A stretch of DNA of 64,000 bases from an uncultured Agrobacterium sp. (GTDB lineage: Bacteria > Pseudomonadota > Alphaproteobacteria > Rhizobiales > Rhizobiaceae): NCBI GenBank assembly GCA_913777615.1, contig CAJYTK010000007.1, positions 62,001 through 126,000 of the forward strand, read 5' to 3'. Shown here piece by piece: positions 41,297-50,595 of the stretch; the stretch's first letter is position 1, and every line of letters starts with the position of its first letter. The notes below the pieces were generated by a model. It was given only the letters and a program-made list of their open reading frames with translations. It did no database searches and had not been told where the DNA came from. Made by a program: the position numbers and the translations under genes.

Positions 41297-44200
41297 GCGC
41301 GCGTGTCCGTTACGCCGAGCTTCAGGTGACGTCGCATTTTTCCTTTCTGCGGGGCGCGAGCTCCTGCGAGGAACTGTTTGCGCAGGCCAAGGCACTCGGC
41401 ATAGAGGCGCTGGGCATTGTCGATCGCAACAGCCTTGCAGCCATTCCTCGGGCACACAAAATCGCTAAAGAGCTTGAGCTTCGGCTCGTGGTCGGCTGCA
41501 GGCTGGATCTCACGCAGGATGTCTCCGTGTTGGTCTATCCAACCGATAGGGAAGCCTATGGTCGGCTATGCCGCCTGCTGACATTCGGAAAGAGAGACGG
41601 CAAGGCGGGCAAGTGCTCGCTTACATGGAGCGATCTCGTCGCCTACGGCGAAGGGATGATCGTGGTTCTGCTGCCAGATGAGACGAGTGAAGGCCTCGCC
41701 AGTCATCTGCGTAGGATAAAAGCGGATTTTGTCGATCGCGCCTATGTGGCGATGAGCCTGCGCCGACGGCCCAATGATGCACTGCGCCTTCATGAGCTTT
41801 CGCAGATGGCGCAACGCGCCGGTGTGGCAACAGTCGTCACCAATGACGTTCTGTTTCACGAGCCCGGTCGGCGCATGTTGCAGGATGTCGTCACCTGCAT
41901 TCGCCACAACTGCACCATCGACGATGCCGGCTTTCGGCGCGAGCGGCATGCGGATCGTTATCTGAAGCCGCCGGAGGAAATGTATCGGCTTTTTTCTGCC
42001 TATCCGGATGCGCTGGAAAATACATTAAAGATCGTAAAAAAATGCCGATTTTCGCTTGCTGAATTGGAATATCAATATCCGGACGAGCAACAAGTCCCGG
42101 GGATTACGGCTCAGGAAGCACTGGAAAACTTCGTTTGGGAGGAGGCGCCGAAGCGCTATCCTGATGGTGTGCCGGAAAAGGTGGCAAAGACACTCCGGCA
42201 TGAATTGGCCGTCATCGCCAAAAAGAAATACGCAGCCTACTTTCTGACCGTCAACAAGATCGTCCGGCGGGCGCGGGAGATGAAGATCCTCTGTCAGGGA
42301 CGGGGATCTGCGGCCAACTCCGCCGTGTGTTTTGTTCTCGGCATTACCGCAATTGATCCAAAGGAAAGCGACCTTCTGTTCGAGCGCTTCGTTTCTGAAG
42401 ACCGCGACGAGCCCCCGGATATCGATGTCGATTTCGAGCACCAGAGGCGCGAGGAGATCATTCAGTGGATTTACGATCACTATGGGTTTGACAAGGCAGC
42501 GCTTTGTTCTGTCGTCACCTGCTATCGCGGCAAGGGTGCCATCCGCGATGTGGGAAAGGTGCTTGGCCTTCCAGAAGACCTGACCAAGCTCATGTCCTCG
42601 CAGATATGGTGGTGGACAGAAGGGACGGGTGAGAAGCACGCCAAGGAGTTGAACATCAATCTGGAGGATCGGCGCGTCAGGCTCGCCTTTGATCTCGCGC
42701 GCCAGCTTATCGGCACGCCTCGCCATTTCAGTCAGCATCCGGGCGGCTTCGTATTGACCCACGACCGGCTGGACGAACTCGTTCCCATTCTTCCCGCGGC
42801 CATGAAGGACAGGCGGATCATCGAGTGGGACAAGGACGATATCGATATCGTCAAATTCATGAAGATGGATTGTCTCGCGCTTGGCATGCTCTCTTGTATG
42901 CGTAGAGCCTTCGAGATGCTGACCGAACGTACGGGGAAAGAGTTCGGGTTGACCAGCATCAAGAACGACGATGAGCCTACCTACGACATGATCTGCAGGG
43001 CTGATACGATCGGCACATTTCAAATCGAGAGCCGGGCGCAGATGTCGATGCTCCCCAGACTGAAGCCACGTAGACTTTACGATCTAGTCATACAGGTCGC
43101 AATCGTTCGCCCCGGACCGATCCAGGGTGACATGGTGCATCCTTATCTTCGGCGAAGAGAGGGAAAGGAGGAGGTGGTCTACGAGCGGCCTGAACTGGAG
43201 AACGTACTCAAAAAGACCCTCGGTGTTCCTCTCTTTCAGGAGCAGGCGATGCGTGTAGCAATCGAATGCGCCGGTTTTAGTGCCAATGACGCGGACCGTT
43301 TGCGAAGAGCCATGGCCACTTTTAAAAACGTAGGGACGATCAACGAGTTTCAAGAAAAGCTCGTTCAGGGCTTGGTGAAGAATAAATTCAGCGAAGACTT
43401 CGCTAAGCGTATCTTCAAGCAACTGGAAGGTTTCGGCAGCTATGGCTTTCCGGAAAGCCACGCGGCGTCCTTCGCATTGATTGCCTATGCATCGGCGTGG
43501 ATGAAGTGTCACCATCCCGATATTTTTTGCGCAGCGCTTTTGAACTCTCAGCCCATGGGCTTCTATGCGCCTGCACAGCTTGTCCGCGACGCGCGTAATC
43601 ATGGTGTCGTGGTCCGACCTGTCTGCATCAATGCCAGCCGCTGGGATTGCACGCTGGAGGAAGAGACCGGACCCGACCGCGAGGCCGTGCGGCTCGGCAT
43701 GCGGCTGGTGAAGGGTCTTTCCAACAAACATGCCGGCGATATCATCGCCTGCCGCCAGGATAAGCCATTCCAGTCTATCGATGATCTCTGGAGGCGGGCA
43801 GGTGTGCCGGTTGCCGCGCTGGTTTGTCTTGCCGAGGCTGATGCGTTTTTGCCGTCTCTCGGACTTTCACGCCGTGAGGCGCTATGGGTCATAAAGGGAT
43901 TGCGCGACGAGCCTTTGCCACTCTTTGCAGCGGCCGCAGCGAGAGAAAACGCCTTGATCGAGGAGTTGCAAGAGCCGGAGGTAAACTTGCTGCCTATGAC
44001 GGCAGGCGGAGAAGTGGTGCAGGATTACGGTCATATGGGCCTCACTCTTCGCGAACATCCGATGAGCTTTCTGCGCCAAGACCTTGCCCGAAGGCGGATC
44101 ATCACATGTTCTGAGGCCTATAAATCCAACGATGGGCGCTGGCTGGAGGTGGCGGGCCTCGTCCTTATCCGTCAGCGCCCCGGTTCGGCAAAGGGCGTCA

Positions 44201-44547
44201 TCTTCATGACGCTTGAAGACGAGACTGGCATTGCCAATGCGATTGTCTGGGTCAAGACCTTCGAGAAGTATCGTCGCGTCGTCTTGTCGGCGAGCATGGT
44301 CGGGATTTACGGCAAGCTCCAGCGTGAGGGCGAAGTTGTCCATATCGTCGCCCATCGCATAACCGATCTTTCCGATATTCTGAGAAGCGTGGGAGAGAGG
44401 GACAAGCCGTTTCCGCTACCGCATGGGCGTGGCGATGAATTCCATCATGGTAGTCCGCCGACACGAGACAGGCGCGGCTTGCCGCCGAGATCAGTCCAGA
44501 CAAGTGATGAAGACCACATCACCATCAAGGGCCGCAACTTCCACTAA
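41293..44547 (+). CDS. dnaE2: Error-prone DNA polymerase DnaE2
   Basis: A 1084-residue C-family polymerase that copies damaged DNA. N-terminal PHP domain (about 5-240), then the polymerase core. The catalytic aspartates are in PPDIDVDFEH (about 375-384), with GRGSAANSAVCF (about 336-347) before it. Later come KNVGTINEFQEKLVQGL and the FPESHAASFALIAYASAW stretch (about 718-735), helix-hairpin-helix and OB-fold regions (about 930-1030). It ends with a DHITIKGRNFH tail. Length and order fit DnaE2 rather than replicative DnaE1. It is the last gene of the LexA-controlled cassette. Confidence 0.95.
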   Translation: MSARVRYAELQVTSHFSFLRGASSCEELFAQAKALGIEALGIVDRNSLAAIPRAHKIAKELELRLVVGCRLDLTQDVSVLVYPTDREAYGRLCRLLTFGKRDGKAGKCSLTWSDLVAYGEGMIVVLLPDETSEGLASHLRRIKADFVDRAYVAMSLRRRPNDALRLHELSQMAQRAGVATVVTNDVLFHEPGRRMLQDVVTCIRHNCTIDDAGFRRERHADRYLKPPEEMYRLFSAYPDALENTLKIVKKCRFSLAELEYQYPDEQQVPGITAQEALENFVWEEAPKRYPDGVPEKVAKTLRHELAVIAKKKYAAYFLTVNKIVRRAREMKILCQGRGSAANSAVCFVLGITAIDPKESDLLFERFVSEDRDEPPDIDVDFEHQRREEIIQWIYDHYGFDKAALCSVVTCYRGKGAIRDVGKVLGLPEDLTKLMSSQIWWWTEGTGEKHAKELNINLEDRRVRLAFDLARQLIGTPRHFSQHPGGFVLTHDRLDELVPILPAAMKDRRIIEWDKDDIDIVKFMKMDCLALGMLSCMRRAFEMLTERTGKEFGLTSIKNDDEPTYDMICRADTIGTFQIESRAQMSMLPRLKPRRLYDLVIQVAIVRPGPIQGDMVHPYLRRREGKEEVVYERPELENVLKKTLGVPLFQEQAMRVAIECAGFSANDADRLRRAMATFKNVGTINEFQEKLVQGLVKNKFSEDFAKRIFKQLEGFGSYGFPESHAASFALIAYASAWMKCHHPDIFCAALLNSQPMGFYAPAQLVRDARNHGVVVRPVCINASRWDCTLEEETGPDREAVRLGMRLVKGLSNKHAGDIIACRQDKPFQSIDDLWRRAGVPVAALVCLAEADAFLPSLGLSRREALWVIKGLRDEPLPLFAAAAARENALIEELQEPEVNLLPMTAGGEVVQDYGHMGLTLREHPMSFLRQDLARRRIITCSEAYKSNDGRWLEVAGLVLIRQRPGSAKGVIFMTLEDETGIANAIVWVKTFEKYRRVVLSASMVGIYGKLQREGEVVHIVAHRITDLSDILRSVGERDKPFPLPHGRGDEFHHGSPPTRDRRGLPPRSVQTSDEDHITIKGRNFH

Positions 44548-44667
44548 AAAACCGCGAGTCTTATTGGGCCCGGAGAAGACACCTTGTCTCTTCGTCTAAA
44601 CCAGTCGTGTTCTTTCGAAAAATCGATCGCGATTTTCAGCCCGGTTGCTGCATCGTTCTCGCCAGCG

Positions 44668-45396
44668 TTATAGAACAGCGCTTTTGATCCGGTCCTTGCC
44701 AACCTCGATGACGTGGCGCATGGCCTTCACGGCTGCGGCTTCATCGCGTGCAGCGATAGCGTGGACTATGCGAAGATGGTTGGCGGCGATCTCTGCGATG
44801 GTTGCTGGGGCAGAGGCGGGGGACGACAGTTTGAAGGAGATGGCGAGTGCCGCTTCGATCAAGCCGCTTGCCGAGCGCATGAAGGGATTGCCGGAAATGC
44901 TGGCGACCGCCAGATGAAACTCCAGGTCGATCTTGGCGATGCTTTCGGCAGTGTGGGCGGGATTGTCAAATTTCGCGGCGATCGCATAGAGCGCGACGAT
45001 GTCTTCGCTGGATGCATGCCGTGCTGCTGCGGCTGCTGCGGCAGGCTCAAGCGCGAGGCGAATTTCAGCCAGATGCTCGATGAATTCTGGATCCAGCCCC
45101 GCTTCGCAGCGCCAACCCAGAACATCGGGATCGAAGAAATTCCAGCTCGATTTGTCGAGAACGCGTGTGCCGACCTTCGCTTTCGCCTCGACAAGCCTTT
45201 TGGCGGCCAGCGTTTTCATCGTCTCTCGAAGCACCGTTCTCGATACGCCGAAGCGAAGGGAAAGCTCGGCGTCGTTGGGAAGAAGGGAACCCTCCGGTAT
45301 CAGACCCGAAACAATGGCGCTGCCGAGCTCCGCCACGACGTGCGCATGGCTATTGCGCCGCTTTCGTCCCGATATGGTGTTTTCCAGTAGCCCCAA
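44668..45396 (-). CDS. FadR-type (GntR/FCD) regulator
   Basis: A 242-residue regulator with an N-terminal winged helix (about 15-80; LPNDAELSLRFGVSRTVLRETMKTL) and a C-terminal FCD effector domain (about 95-235) with the metal-binding-type His and Asp residues (DLEFHLAVASISGN, about 155-168). The WNFFDPDVLGWR segment after the HTH is typical of sugar-acid regulators such as DgoR. It is the last gene of the ytf-type transporter operon, 21 bases after the yjfF stop, and probably controls this operon and the divergent dehydratase gene. Confidence 0.88.
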   Translation of the reverse strand: MGLLENTISGRKRRNSHAHVVAELGSAIVSGLIPEGSLLPNDAELSLRFGVSRTVLRETMKTLAAKRLVEAKAKVGTRVLDKSSWNFFDPDVLGWRCEAGLDPEFIEHLAEIRLALEPAAAAAAARHASSEDIVALYAIAAKFDNPAHTAESIAKIDLEFHLAVASISGNPFMRSASGLIEAALAISFKLSSPASAPATIAEIAANHLRIVHAIAARDEAAAVKAMRHVIEVGKDRIKSAVL

Positions 45397-45417
45397 AAAC
45401 TATCTCCTTCGCTGCTG

Positions 45418-46398
45418 CTATGCCGGGTGAGCCGCCGCCATTCTTCTGTTTGAGTACCAGATGATTGTGCGTTGCAAAACGATGAATATGAACAGAAGTA
45501 TTCCGATGACAATTTTAGTCCACCAGGATGAAAGCGTGCCATCGAACACGATATACGTTTGAATAAGTCCCTGGATCATCAGGCCGATGAAGGTGCCGGC
45601 GACAAGACCTGTTCCGCCGGTCAAAAGCGTGCCACCGATGACCACGGCTGCGATCGCATCCAGTTCCACACCGACGGTCGCCAGAGAATAACCGGATGAC
45701 GTGTAGAGCGTATAGACGATGCCTGCGAGACCGGAGAGAAAGCCCGATAGCGCGTAGATGCCGATCGTCGTCTTTGCCACCGGGACGCCCATCAGTTCAG
45801 CCGATTGCTGATTTCCGCCAAGCGCATAGACATTGGCGCCAAAGCGGGTGCGGGCTGCCACAAGCATTCCCACCGCAAAGACGATGAGCATGACGATGGC
45901 AAGCGCTGTCAACCGACCTCCGCCCGGAACACGAATATAGAAGCCCTGGATGGCATCGATGACGGGATGCGAGATCGGCACGGAATCGGTAGAGATGAGA
46001 TAGGCCGCTCCACGCGCCAGAAACATGCCTGCCAGCGTGACGACGAAGGGTGGAATGGACAGAAAGCGGATCATCACGCCCATCAGACTGCCGAAAATCG
46101 TTGATATGACGAGCACCGCGAGAAAAGCGACGAGGGGGTGAACCCCATATCCATTGACCAGCACTGCAACGAAGACGCTGGAAAAAGCGATGACAGAGCC
46201 GATAGACAGATCGATGCCTCCCGACAGGATAACGAATGTCATGCCGACCGCGGCGATGCCGAGAAATGCATTATCCGTCAGAAGATTGCCGATGACCCGT
46301 GTGCTAAGGATCCCAGGATATTGGGACACGCAAAGAGCATAGGCGATGATGAAAATCGCCAGCGTAGTAAAAAAGGGAAGGTTGCGGGTGTGGATCAT
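45418..46398 (-). CDS. yjfF: Sugar ABC permease YjfF
   Basis: A 326-residue inner-membrane permease of the ribose/galactofuranose (CUT2) family, with 9-10 hydrophobic segments and the conserved LSGGIDLSIGSVIAFSSV-type region (about 58-75). It also has GVPVAKTTIGIYALSGFLSGLAG and LLTGGTGLVAGTFIGLMIQG. It forms the channel with YtfT. The ATG overlaps the ytfT stop by 4 bases. The order SBP-ATPase-permease-permease matches E. coli ytfQRT-yjfF. Confidence 0.88.
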   Translation of the reverse strand: MIHTRNLPFFTTLAIFIIAYALCVSQYPGILSTRVIGNLLTDNAFLGIAAVGMTFVILSGGIDLSIGSVIAFSSVFVAVLVNGYGVHPLVAFLAVLVISTIFGSLMGVMIRFLSIPPFVVTLAGMFLARGAAYLISTDSVPISHPVIDAIQGFYIRVPGGGRLTALAIVMLIVFAVGMLVAARTRFGANVYALGGNQQSAELMGVPVAKTTIGIYALSGFLSGLAGIVYTLYTSSGYSLATVGVELDAIAAVVIGGTLLTGGTGLVAGTFIGLMIQGLIQTYIVFDGTLSSWWTKIVIGILLFIFIVLQRTIIWYSNRRMAAAHPA

Positions 46399-47441
46399 CG
46401 CGCTGCTTCTCCTTTGTTGGCGGTCGGCGCCGGCGTGACCGGACTTTGTTTTTTCGGTGTCTTGGCAAAGCCGAGCAAAGTAACGAGCGCCGGCGATTGA
46501 AGCGTCAGGACCACGATGATGATGCCTGCCTTAATGATCAGGTTGAATTCCGGCGGGAAGCCTGAGACGAGAATACCGGTATTGATCGTCTGGATGATCA
46601 GTGCGCCGATGAGCGACGCGGTGATCGAGAAGCGACCGCCATTGAGCGACGTGCCGCCGATGACCACTGCAAGGATCGCATCGAGTTCGAGCCAGAGTCC
46701 GGCATTGTTGGCATCTGCACCACGAATGTCAGCGGTCACGATCAGGCCGGCGATTGCCGCACACAGTCCAGAAATTGCGTAGACGAAGAACAGCAGGAAG
46801 CGGGCACGGACACCAGCAAGTGCTGCCGCGCGGCGATTGATACCGGTTGCCTCGATCAGGAAGCCGAGTGCGGACTTGCGCACCAGAAGACCGATCAGAA
46901 CTGCGCTCACAACCCAGATGACGACGGGTAGCGGGACGCCTGCAAAGGAGCCAGAACCGAGAGCGGCGAAGCTGTCATTGTTGAAGGTCAGAATGACCCC
47001 TTCGGTAATCAACTGTGCAATACCGCGGCCTGCCACCATAAGGATGAGGGTTGCGATGATGGGCTGGATATCGAGAACTGCAACAAGAATACCGTTCCAG
47101 ATGCCGCAGGCGATACCAACAGCCAGCGAAACTGCAATCACCACCGGAATGGAATGCCCGGCGCTGATCAGCGTTGCTGCAACAGCACCGCAGATCGCGA
47201 TGACAGCGCCGATCGAAAGGTCGATACCTTTGGTGGCGATGACGAGTGTCATGCCGATTGTCAGTAGCGCTACAGGTGCGGCACGGACCAGAATGTCGAT
47301 AAGGCTGCCGTAAAGACGGCCATTCTGCATGGAGACGTTGAGAAAGCCCGGTGAGATCACCGTGATCGCCGCAAGAATGATGAACAGCGCAATGAACTGC
47401 GGCGCCAATCTCTTTAATTTCAATGTCACGCTTTTCATCAC
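46395..47441 (-). CDS. ytfT: Sugar ABC permease YtfT
   Basis: A 348-residue CUT2-family permease with about 9 hydrophobic segments. The conserved ATKGIDLSIGAVIAICGAVAA region lies at about 68-88 by position, and TSLNGGRFSITASLIGALIIQ near 275-295. The C-terminal 25 residues are polar and extended. It overlaps both neighbours by 4 bases (ATGA). It pairs with YjfF to import a furanose-type sugar. Confidence 0.88.
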   Translation of the reverse strand: MMKSVTLKLKRLAPQFIALFIILAAITVISPGFLNVSMQNGRLYGSLIDILVRAAPVALLTIGMTLVIATKGIDLSIGAVIAICGAVAATLISAGHSIPVVIAVSLAVGIACGIWNGILVAVLDIQPIIATLILMVAGRGIAQLITEGVILTFNNDSFAALGSGSFAGVPLPVVIWVVSAVLIGLLVRKSALGFLIEATGINRRAAALAGVRARFLLFFVYAISGLCAAIAGLIVTADIRGADANNAGLWLELDAILAVVIGGTSLNGGRFSITASLIGALIIQTINTGILVSGFPPEFNLIIKAGIIIVVLTLQSPALVTLLGFAKTPKKQSPVTPAPTANKGEAAR

Positions 47442-48961
47442 GCGGCCTCCGTGTGAGCGGACGTGGCAATCGCCTTCATGATGTTTTCTGCAGTCACATC
47501 GGATCCCTTGAGTTCTTCAACGTGGCGACGGTCCGACAGGACGATGACGCGATGGGCGACAGCCGTCAGTTCTTCCAGCTCTGAGGAGATGACGACAAGT
47601 GACATGCCTTCCTGGCAAAGCTTCTCGATCATCTTCAGGATTTCGGCATGCGCGCCGATATCGATACCGCGGGTCGGTTCATCCAGAATGAGAAGCCGAG
47701 GCTCGGTTGCCAGCCAGCGAGCAAGGATCGCTTTCTGCTGATTGCCACCGGAGAGAAACTTGATCGGACGTTCGCGATCGGCGGGGCGAATGTCGAGCGA
47801 CTTGATGAAGTCGTCGGCCAACGCTGCCTTCTGACGCTTGGAGATGGGCCGCATCCAGCCTTGTCTCGCTTGCAAGGCGAGAGCGATATTATCGGCGACG
47901 GAAAAATCACCGATGATGCCATCCGTCTTGCGCTCTTCGGGACAGAAGCCGAAGCCTTGTTCGATTGCCGCTTCCGGCGACAGAATCGAAACCTGCTTGC
48001 CATCGATAGTGGCTGTGCCGCTTTCCGGCTTGTCGATGCCGAAGAGAAGGAATGCGGTCTCACTGCGGCCAGAACCGAGGAGGCCTGCGATACCGACCAC
48101 TTCTCCCGGTCGAATATCAAGATTGAAAGGCTCAACGCTCCCACGCTTGCCGTAGCCTTGAAAACGGATGGCAGGCGCCCCTTCGACCACATCATTGTTG
48201 GACGGCTGGCGGTTATGCGTGACATTCTGCAATTCGCGCCCGAGCATCATGGAAATGAGCTCACCTCTTGGCAGCTCTGAAATGGTGCGTGTTCCCACCA
48301 GTTTGCCATTGCGCAGAACGGTGACGCGGTCTGCAATGTCATAAACCTGGTTGAGGAAGTGCGTGATGATGACGATGCCGAGCCCTTCGGCGCGCAATTG
48401 TCTGAGCACCGTGAACAGCATCTCGACTTCGTGACTGTCGAGACTGGCCGTCGGTTCGTCGAGAACAAGAACCTTGCCGGAGAGATCGACAGCCCGGGCA
48501 ATAGCAATGATCTGCCGAATGGCGACCGAATAGCTGGAGAGCAGCGCATTGACGTCAATATTCAGGCCGTAGCGACCAAGCAGCTTCCGGGCCTCGTCGC
48601 GCATCGTGCGCTTGTCGATCAGGCCGAAGCGGCGCGGCTGGCGACCGAGGAAGAGATTTTCGGCAACGGTCAGATTCTCAAGGAGGTTGACCTCCTGATA
48701 GACGGTGCCGATACCGAGAGCCTGCGCTTCACCGACGTCGGCCGGGGAAATCTCGTCGCCGTCGAGACGCACTGTTCCTTTGTCGCGTGTATAGACGCCG
48801 GTCAGGATTTTGATGAGTGTGGATTTACCGGCGCCATTCTCGCCGAGGAGCGCGTGGACTTCGCCCGCACGCAAGGTGAAGTCGACATTGTCGAGAGCGG
48901 TTATGCCGAGGAAGGACTTACCGATGGCACGTGCTTCCAGAAGGGACGGTTGTTCGGACAT
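47438..48961 (-). CDS. ytfR: Sugar ABC ATPase YtfR (two ABC modules)
   Basis: A 507-residue CUT2 ATPase with two fused nucleotide-binding domains. Module 1: Walker A GENGAGKST (about 41-49), Walker B LVLDEPTASLD (about 165-175). Module 2: degenerate Walker A GLLGSGRSE (about 291-299), signature FLSGGNQQKAILARWL (about 403-418) and LLILDEPTRGID (about 423-434). The start is ATG 48961 (MSEQPSLLEAR). It follows the ytfQ gene after a hairpin and overlaps ytfT. Confidence 0.9.
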   Translation of the reverse strand: MSEQPSLLEARAIGKSFLGITALDNVDFTLRAGEVHALLGENGAGKSTLIKILTGVYTRDKGTVRLDGDEISPADVGEAQALGIGTVYQEVNLLENLTVAENLFLGRQPRRFGLIDKRTMRDEARKLLGRYGLNIDVNALLSSYSVAIRQIIAIARAVDLSGKVLVLDEPTASLDSHEVEMLFTVLRQLRAEGLGIVIITHFLNQVYDIADRVTVLRNGKLVGTRTISELPRGELISMMLGRELQNVTHNRQPSNNDVVEGAPAIRFQGYGKRGSVEPFNLDIRPGEVVGIAGLLGSGRSETAFLLFGIDKPESGTATIDGKQVSILSPEAAIEQGFGFCPEERKTDGIIGDFSVADNIALALQARQGWMRPISKRQKAALADDFIKSLDIRPADRERPIKFLSGGNQQKAILARWLATEPRLLILDEPTRGIDIGAHAEILKMIEKLCQEGMSLVVISSELEELTAVAHRVIVLSDRRHVEELKGSDVTAENIMKAIATSAHTEAA

Positions 48962-49108
48962 TCTGAAGCATTCCATTGAAGAAAGAGCGTGAATGGAAAC
49001 GGTGCCGAAGCACCGTTCCGATCGCCGGCTTCTGTCGGACGGCATCCGAAGAGATGGCCTATGGCCTCACATGCGCGAAATGCGTCGTGACGGAAGCATG
49101 AGAGCATT

Positions 49109-49134
49109 TTGGGGTGAGCCGAGGTTCACCCCAA
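49109..49134 (-). terminator. Intercistronic hairpin after ytfQ
   Basis: TTGGGGTGA (49109-49117) and TCACCCCAA (49126-49134) form a perfect 9-bp stem with an 8-base loop, 6 bases after the ytfQ stop. On the minus strand no T-run follows, so the rest of the operon is probably read through at a lower level. The 49-48 kb spacer (48962-49108) shows nothing else. Confidence 0.65.
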
Positions 49135-49140
49135 TTGGTC

Positions 49141-50100
49141 TTAGTAGCCGAGGCCCTTCTTGGCTTCGTAGACCTTCATCGGATCGTCAGAGGCCGTATA
49201 GAGCTTGGATTCCGTCTGGATCCACTTCTTTGGCTCTTTCTTGTCCTTCAGGTAAGCATCGAGTACATCGAAAGCAGGACCAGCCATGTCAGGCGTCAGT
49301 TCGACGGTTGCGTTGGCTTCACCGGCAGCCATGGCCTTGAAGATATCCGGAACGGCGTCGATGGAGACAACCTTGATGTCTGTGCCGGGCTTCAGACCAG
49401 CTTCCTTGATGGCCTGGATCGCGCCGACAGCCATGTCGTCATTGTGGGCGTAGACAGCGCAGATGTTCTTGCCGCCGTTTTCAGCCTTGATGAAGCTTTC
49501 CATGACTTCCTTACCCTTGGTGCGGGTAAAGTCGCCGGTCTGCGAGCGGGTGATCTTGATGTTCTTGTGCGAAGCGATCGCTTCTTCGAAGCCCTTCTTG
49601 CGGTTGATGGCAGGCGAAGAGCCGGTCGTGCCCTGAAGCTCGACGACGTTGCAGTCCTTTGAACCGACATCCTTGACCAGCCAGTCGCCTGCAACCTTGC
49701 CTTCGTGAACCTGGTCGGAGGTCACAGCGGTCAGGTAGAGGCTGTCTGGTGCTTCGATCTGGCGGTCGAGAAGAATAACAGGGATGTTTTCTTCCTTGGC
49801 TTCCTTCAGAACAGCATCCCAACCGGTGGCCACGACAGGTGCGATCAGAATGGCATCAACGCCCTGAGCGATGAATCCACGAACGGCCTTGATCTGGTTT
49901 TCCTGCTTCTGCTGCGCATCGGCGAATTTCAGAGTGATGCCACGCTTTTCAGCCTGCTGCTTGGTAACGGTGGTTTCGGCCGCGCGCCAACCCGATTCGG
50001 AGCCAATCTGCGAGAAGCCGACAGTGAGCGACTTTGCGGATACGCCGGAAGCGAGGCATACGGAGAGAGCGACGGTAACCGCCGCGAGTGCTTTTTTCAT
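49141..50100 (-). CDS. ytfQ: Galactofuranose-type sugar-binding protein YtfQ
   Basis: A 319-residue periplasmic binding protein. From memory it agrees closely with E. coli YtfQ in VGFSQIGSESGWRAAET (about 26-42), NQIKAVRGFIAQGVDAI, IAPVVATGWDAVLKEAK (about 87-103), and KEVMESFIKAENGGKNIC; both proteins end in a Gly-Tyr. YtfQ binds galactofuranose and related sugars. Signal peptide about 1-22 (ending GVSA). The start ATG 50100 has GGAGG 7 bases upstream; the ATG at 50106 is too close to that SD. It is the first gene of the operon. Confidence 0.9.
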   Translation of the reverse strand: MKKALAAVTVALSVCLASGVSAKSLTVGFSQIGSESGWRAAETTVTKQQAEKRGITLKFADAQQKQENQIKAVRGFIAQGVDAILIAPVVATGWDAVLKEAKEENIPVILLDRQIEAPDSLYLTAVTSDQVHEGKVAGDWLVKDVGSKDCNVVELQGTTGSSPAINRKKGFEEAIASHKNIKITRSQTGDFTRTKGKEVMESFIKAENGGKNICAVYAHNDDMAVGAIQAIKEAGLKPGTDIKVVSIDAVPDIFKAMAAGEANATVELTPDMAGPAFDVLDAYLKDKKEPKKWIQTESKLYTASDDPMKVYEAKKGLGY

Positions 50101-50149
50101 CTTCATTCCTCCCAGAGATGATGTCGGCTGACGAAGCGATATCAGCATA

Positions 50150-50330
50150 TAGTAATATCTTTGGGAAGGCACTTTTCACAAAATATCGCGCATTAGGCTA
50201 ACTCAAGCCAAGCTACTCTAAAAAATTGCTATTAGATTCAACAATTTAATTTAGTAATATTTTTTTCTTGAGCGAACGGGTGAGGCCGGGTCGTTCCTTG
50301 ACAAGTCCGCCGTTGCGGAAATAGTAATAC
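50150..50330. promoter_or_regulatory. Divergent control region with three TAGTAATA(T/C) repeats
   Basis: TAGTAATAT occurs at 50150-50158 and 50252-50260 and TAGTAATAC at 50322-50330. The last coincides with the -10 of a good plus-strand promoter whose -35 is TTGACA at 50298-50303. The transcript from it would have a leader of about 260 bases before the dehydratase start at 50596, with hairpins near 50349-50361 and at 50372-50389. The repeats are candidate sites for the FadR-type regulator. Confidence 0.5.
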
Positions 50331-50595
50331 GAATATAAAGAACAGATTGCGGCATTGACCGCATGCTTCAATTGCCTCACATCAGGCAAGGGAAGACAAA
50401 GATTGAGGCGGGAGGAATCGTGCGGCTCGTGAGCGGATTTTTGAGCGAACTGGAAGGATCGGACCAATGTTCGCCTTGCAAGACGCGTCGGTTTTCGCGA
50501 GACGTGGCGATGGCCCAATTTTCGACGATTCAGCATGAATTCGTCACACTCCCATTGACCTACCCGTTCGCCACTTCCGGCTGGAGACCCTTATC

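Noticed and set aside
42025-43023. 332-codon minus-strand frame inside dnaE2
   Set aside because: Antisense shadow of the polymerase core.
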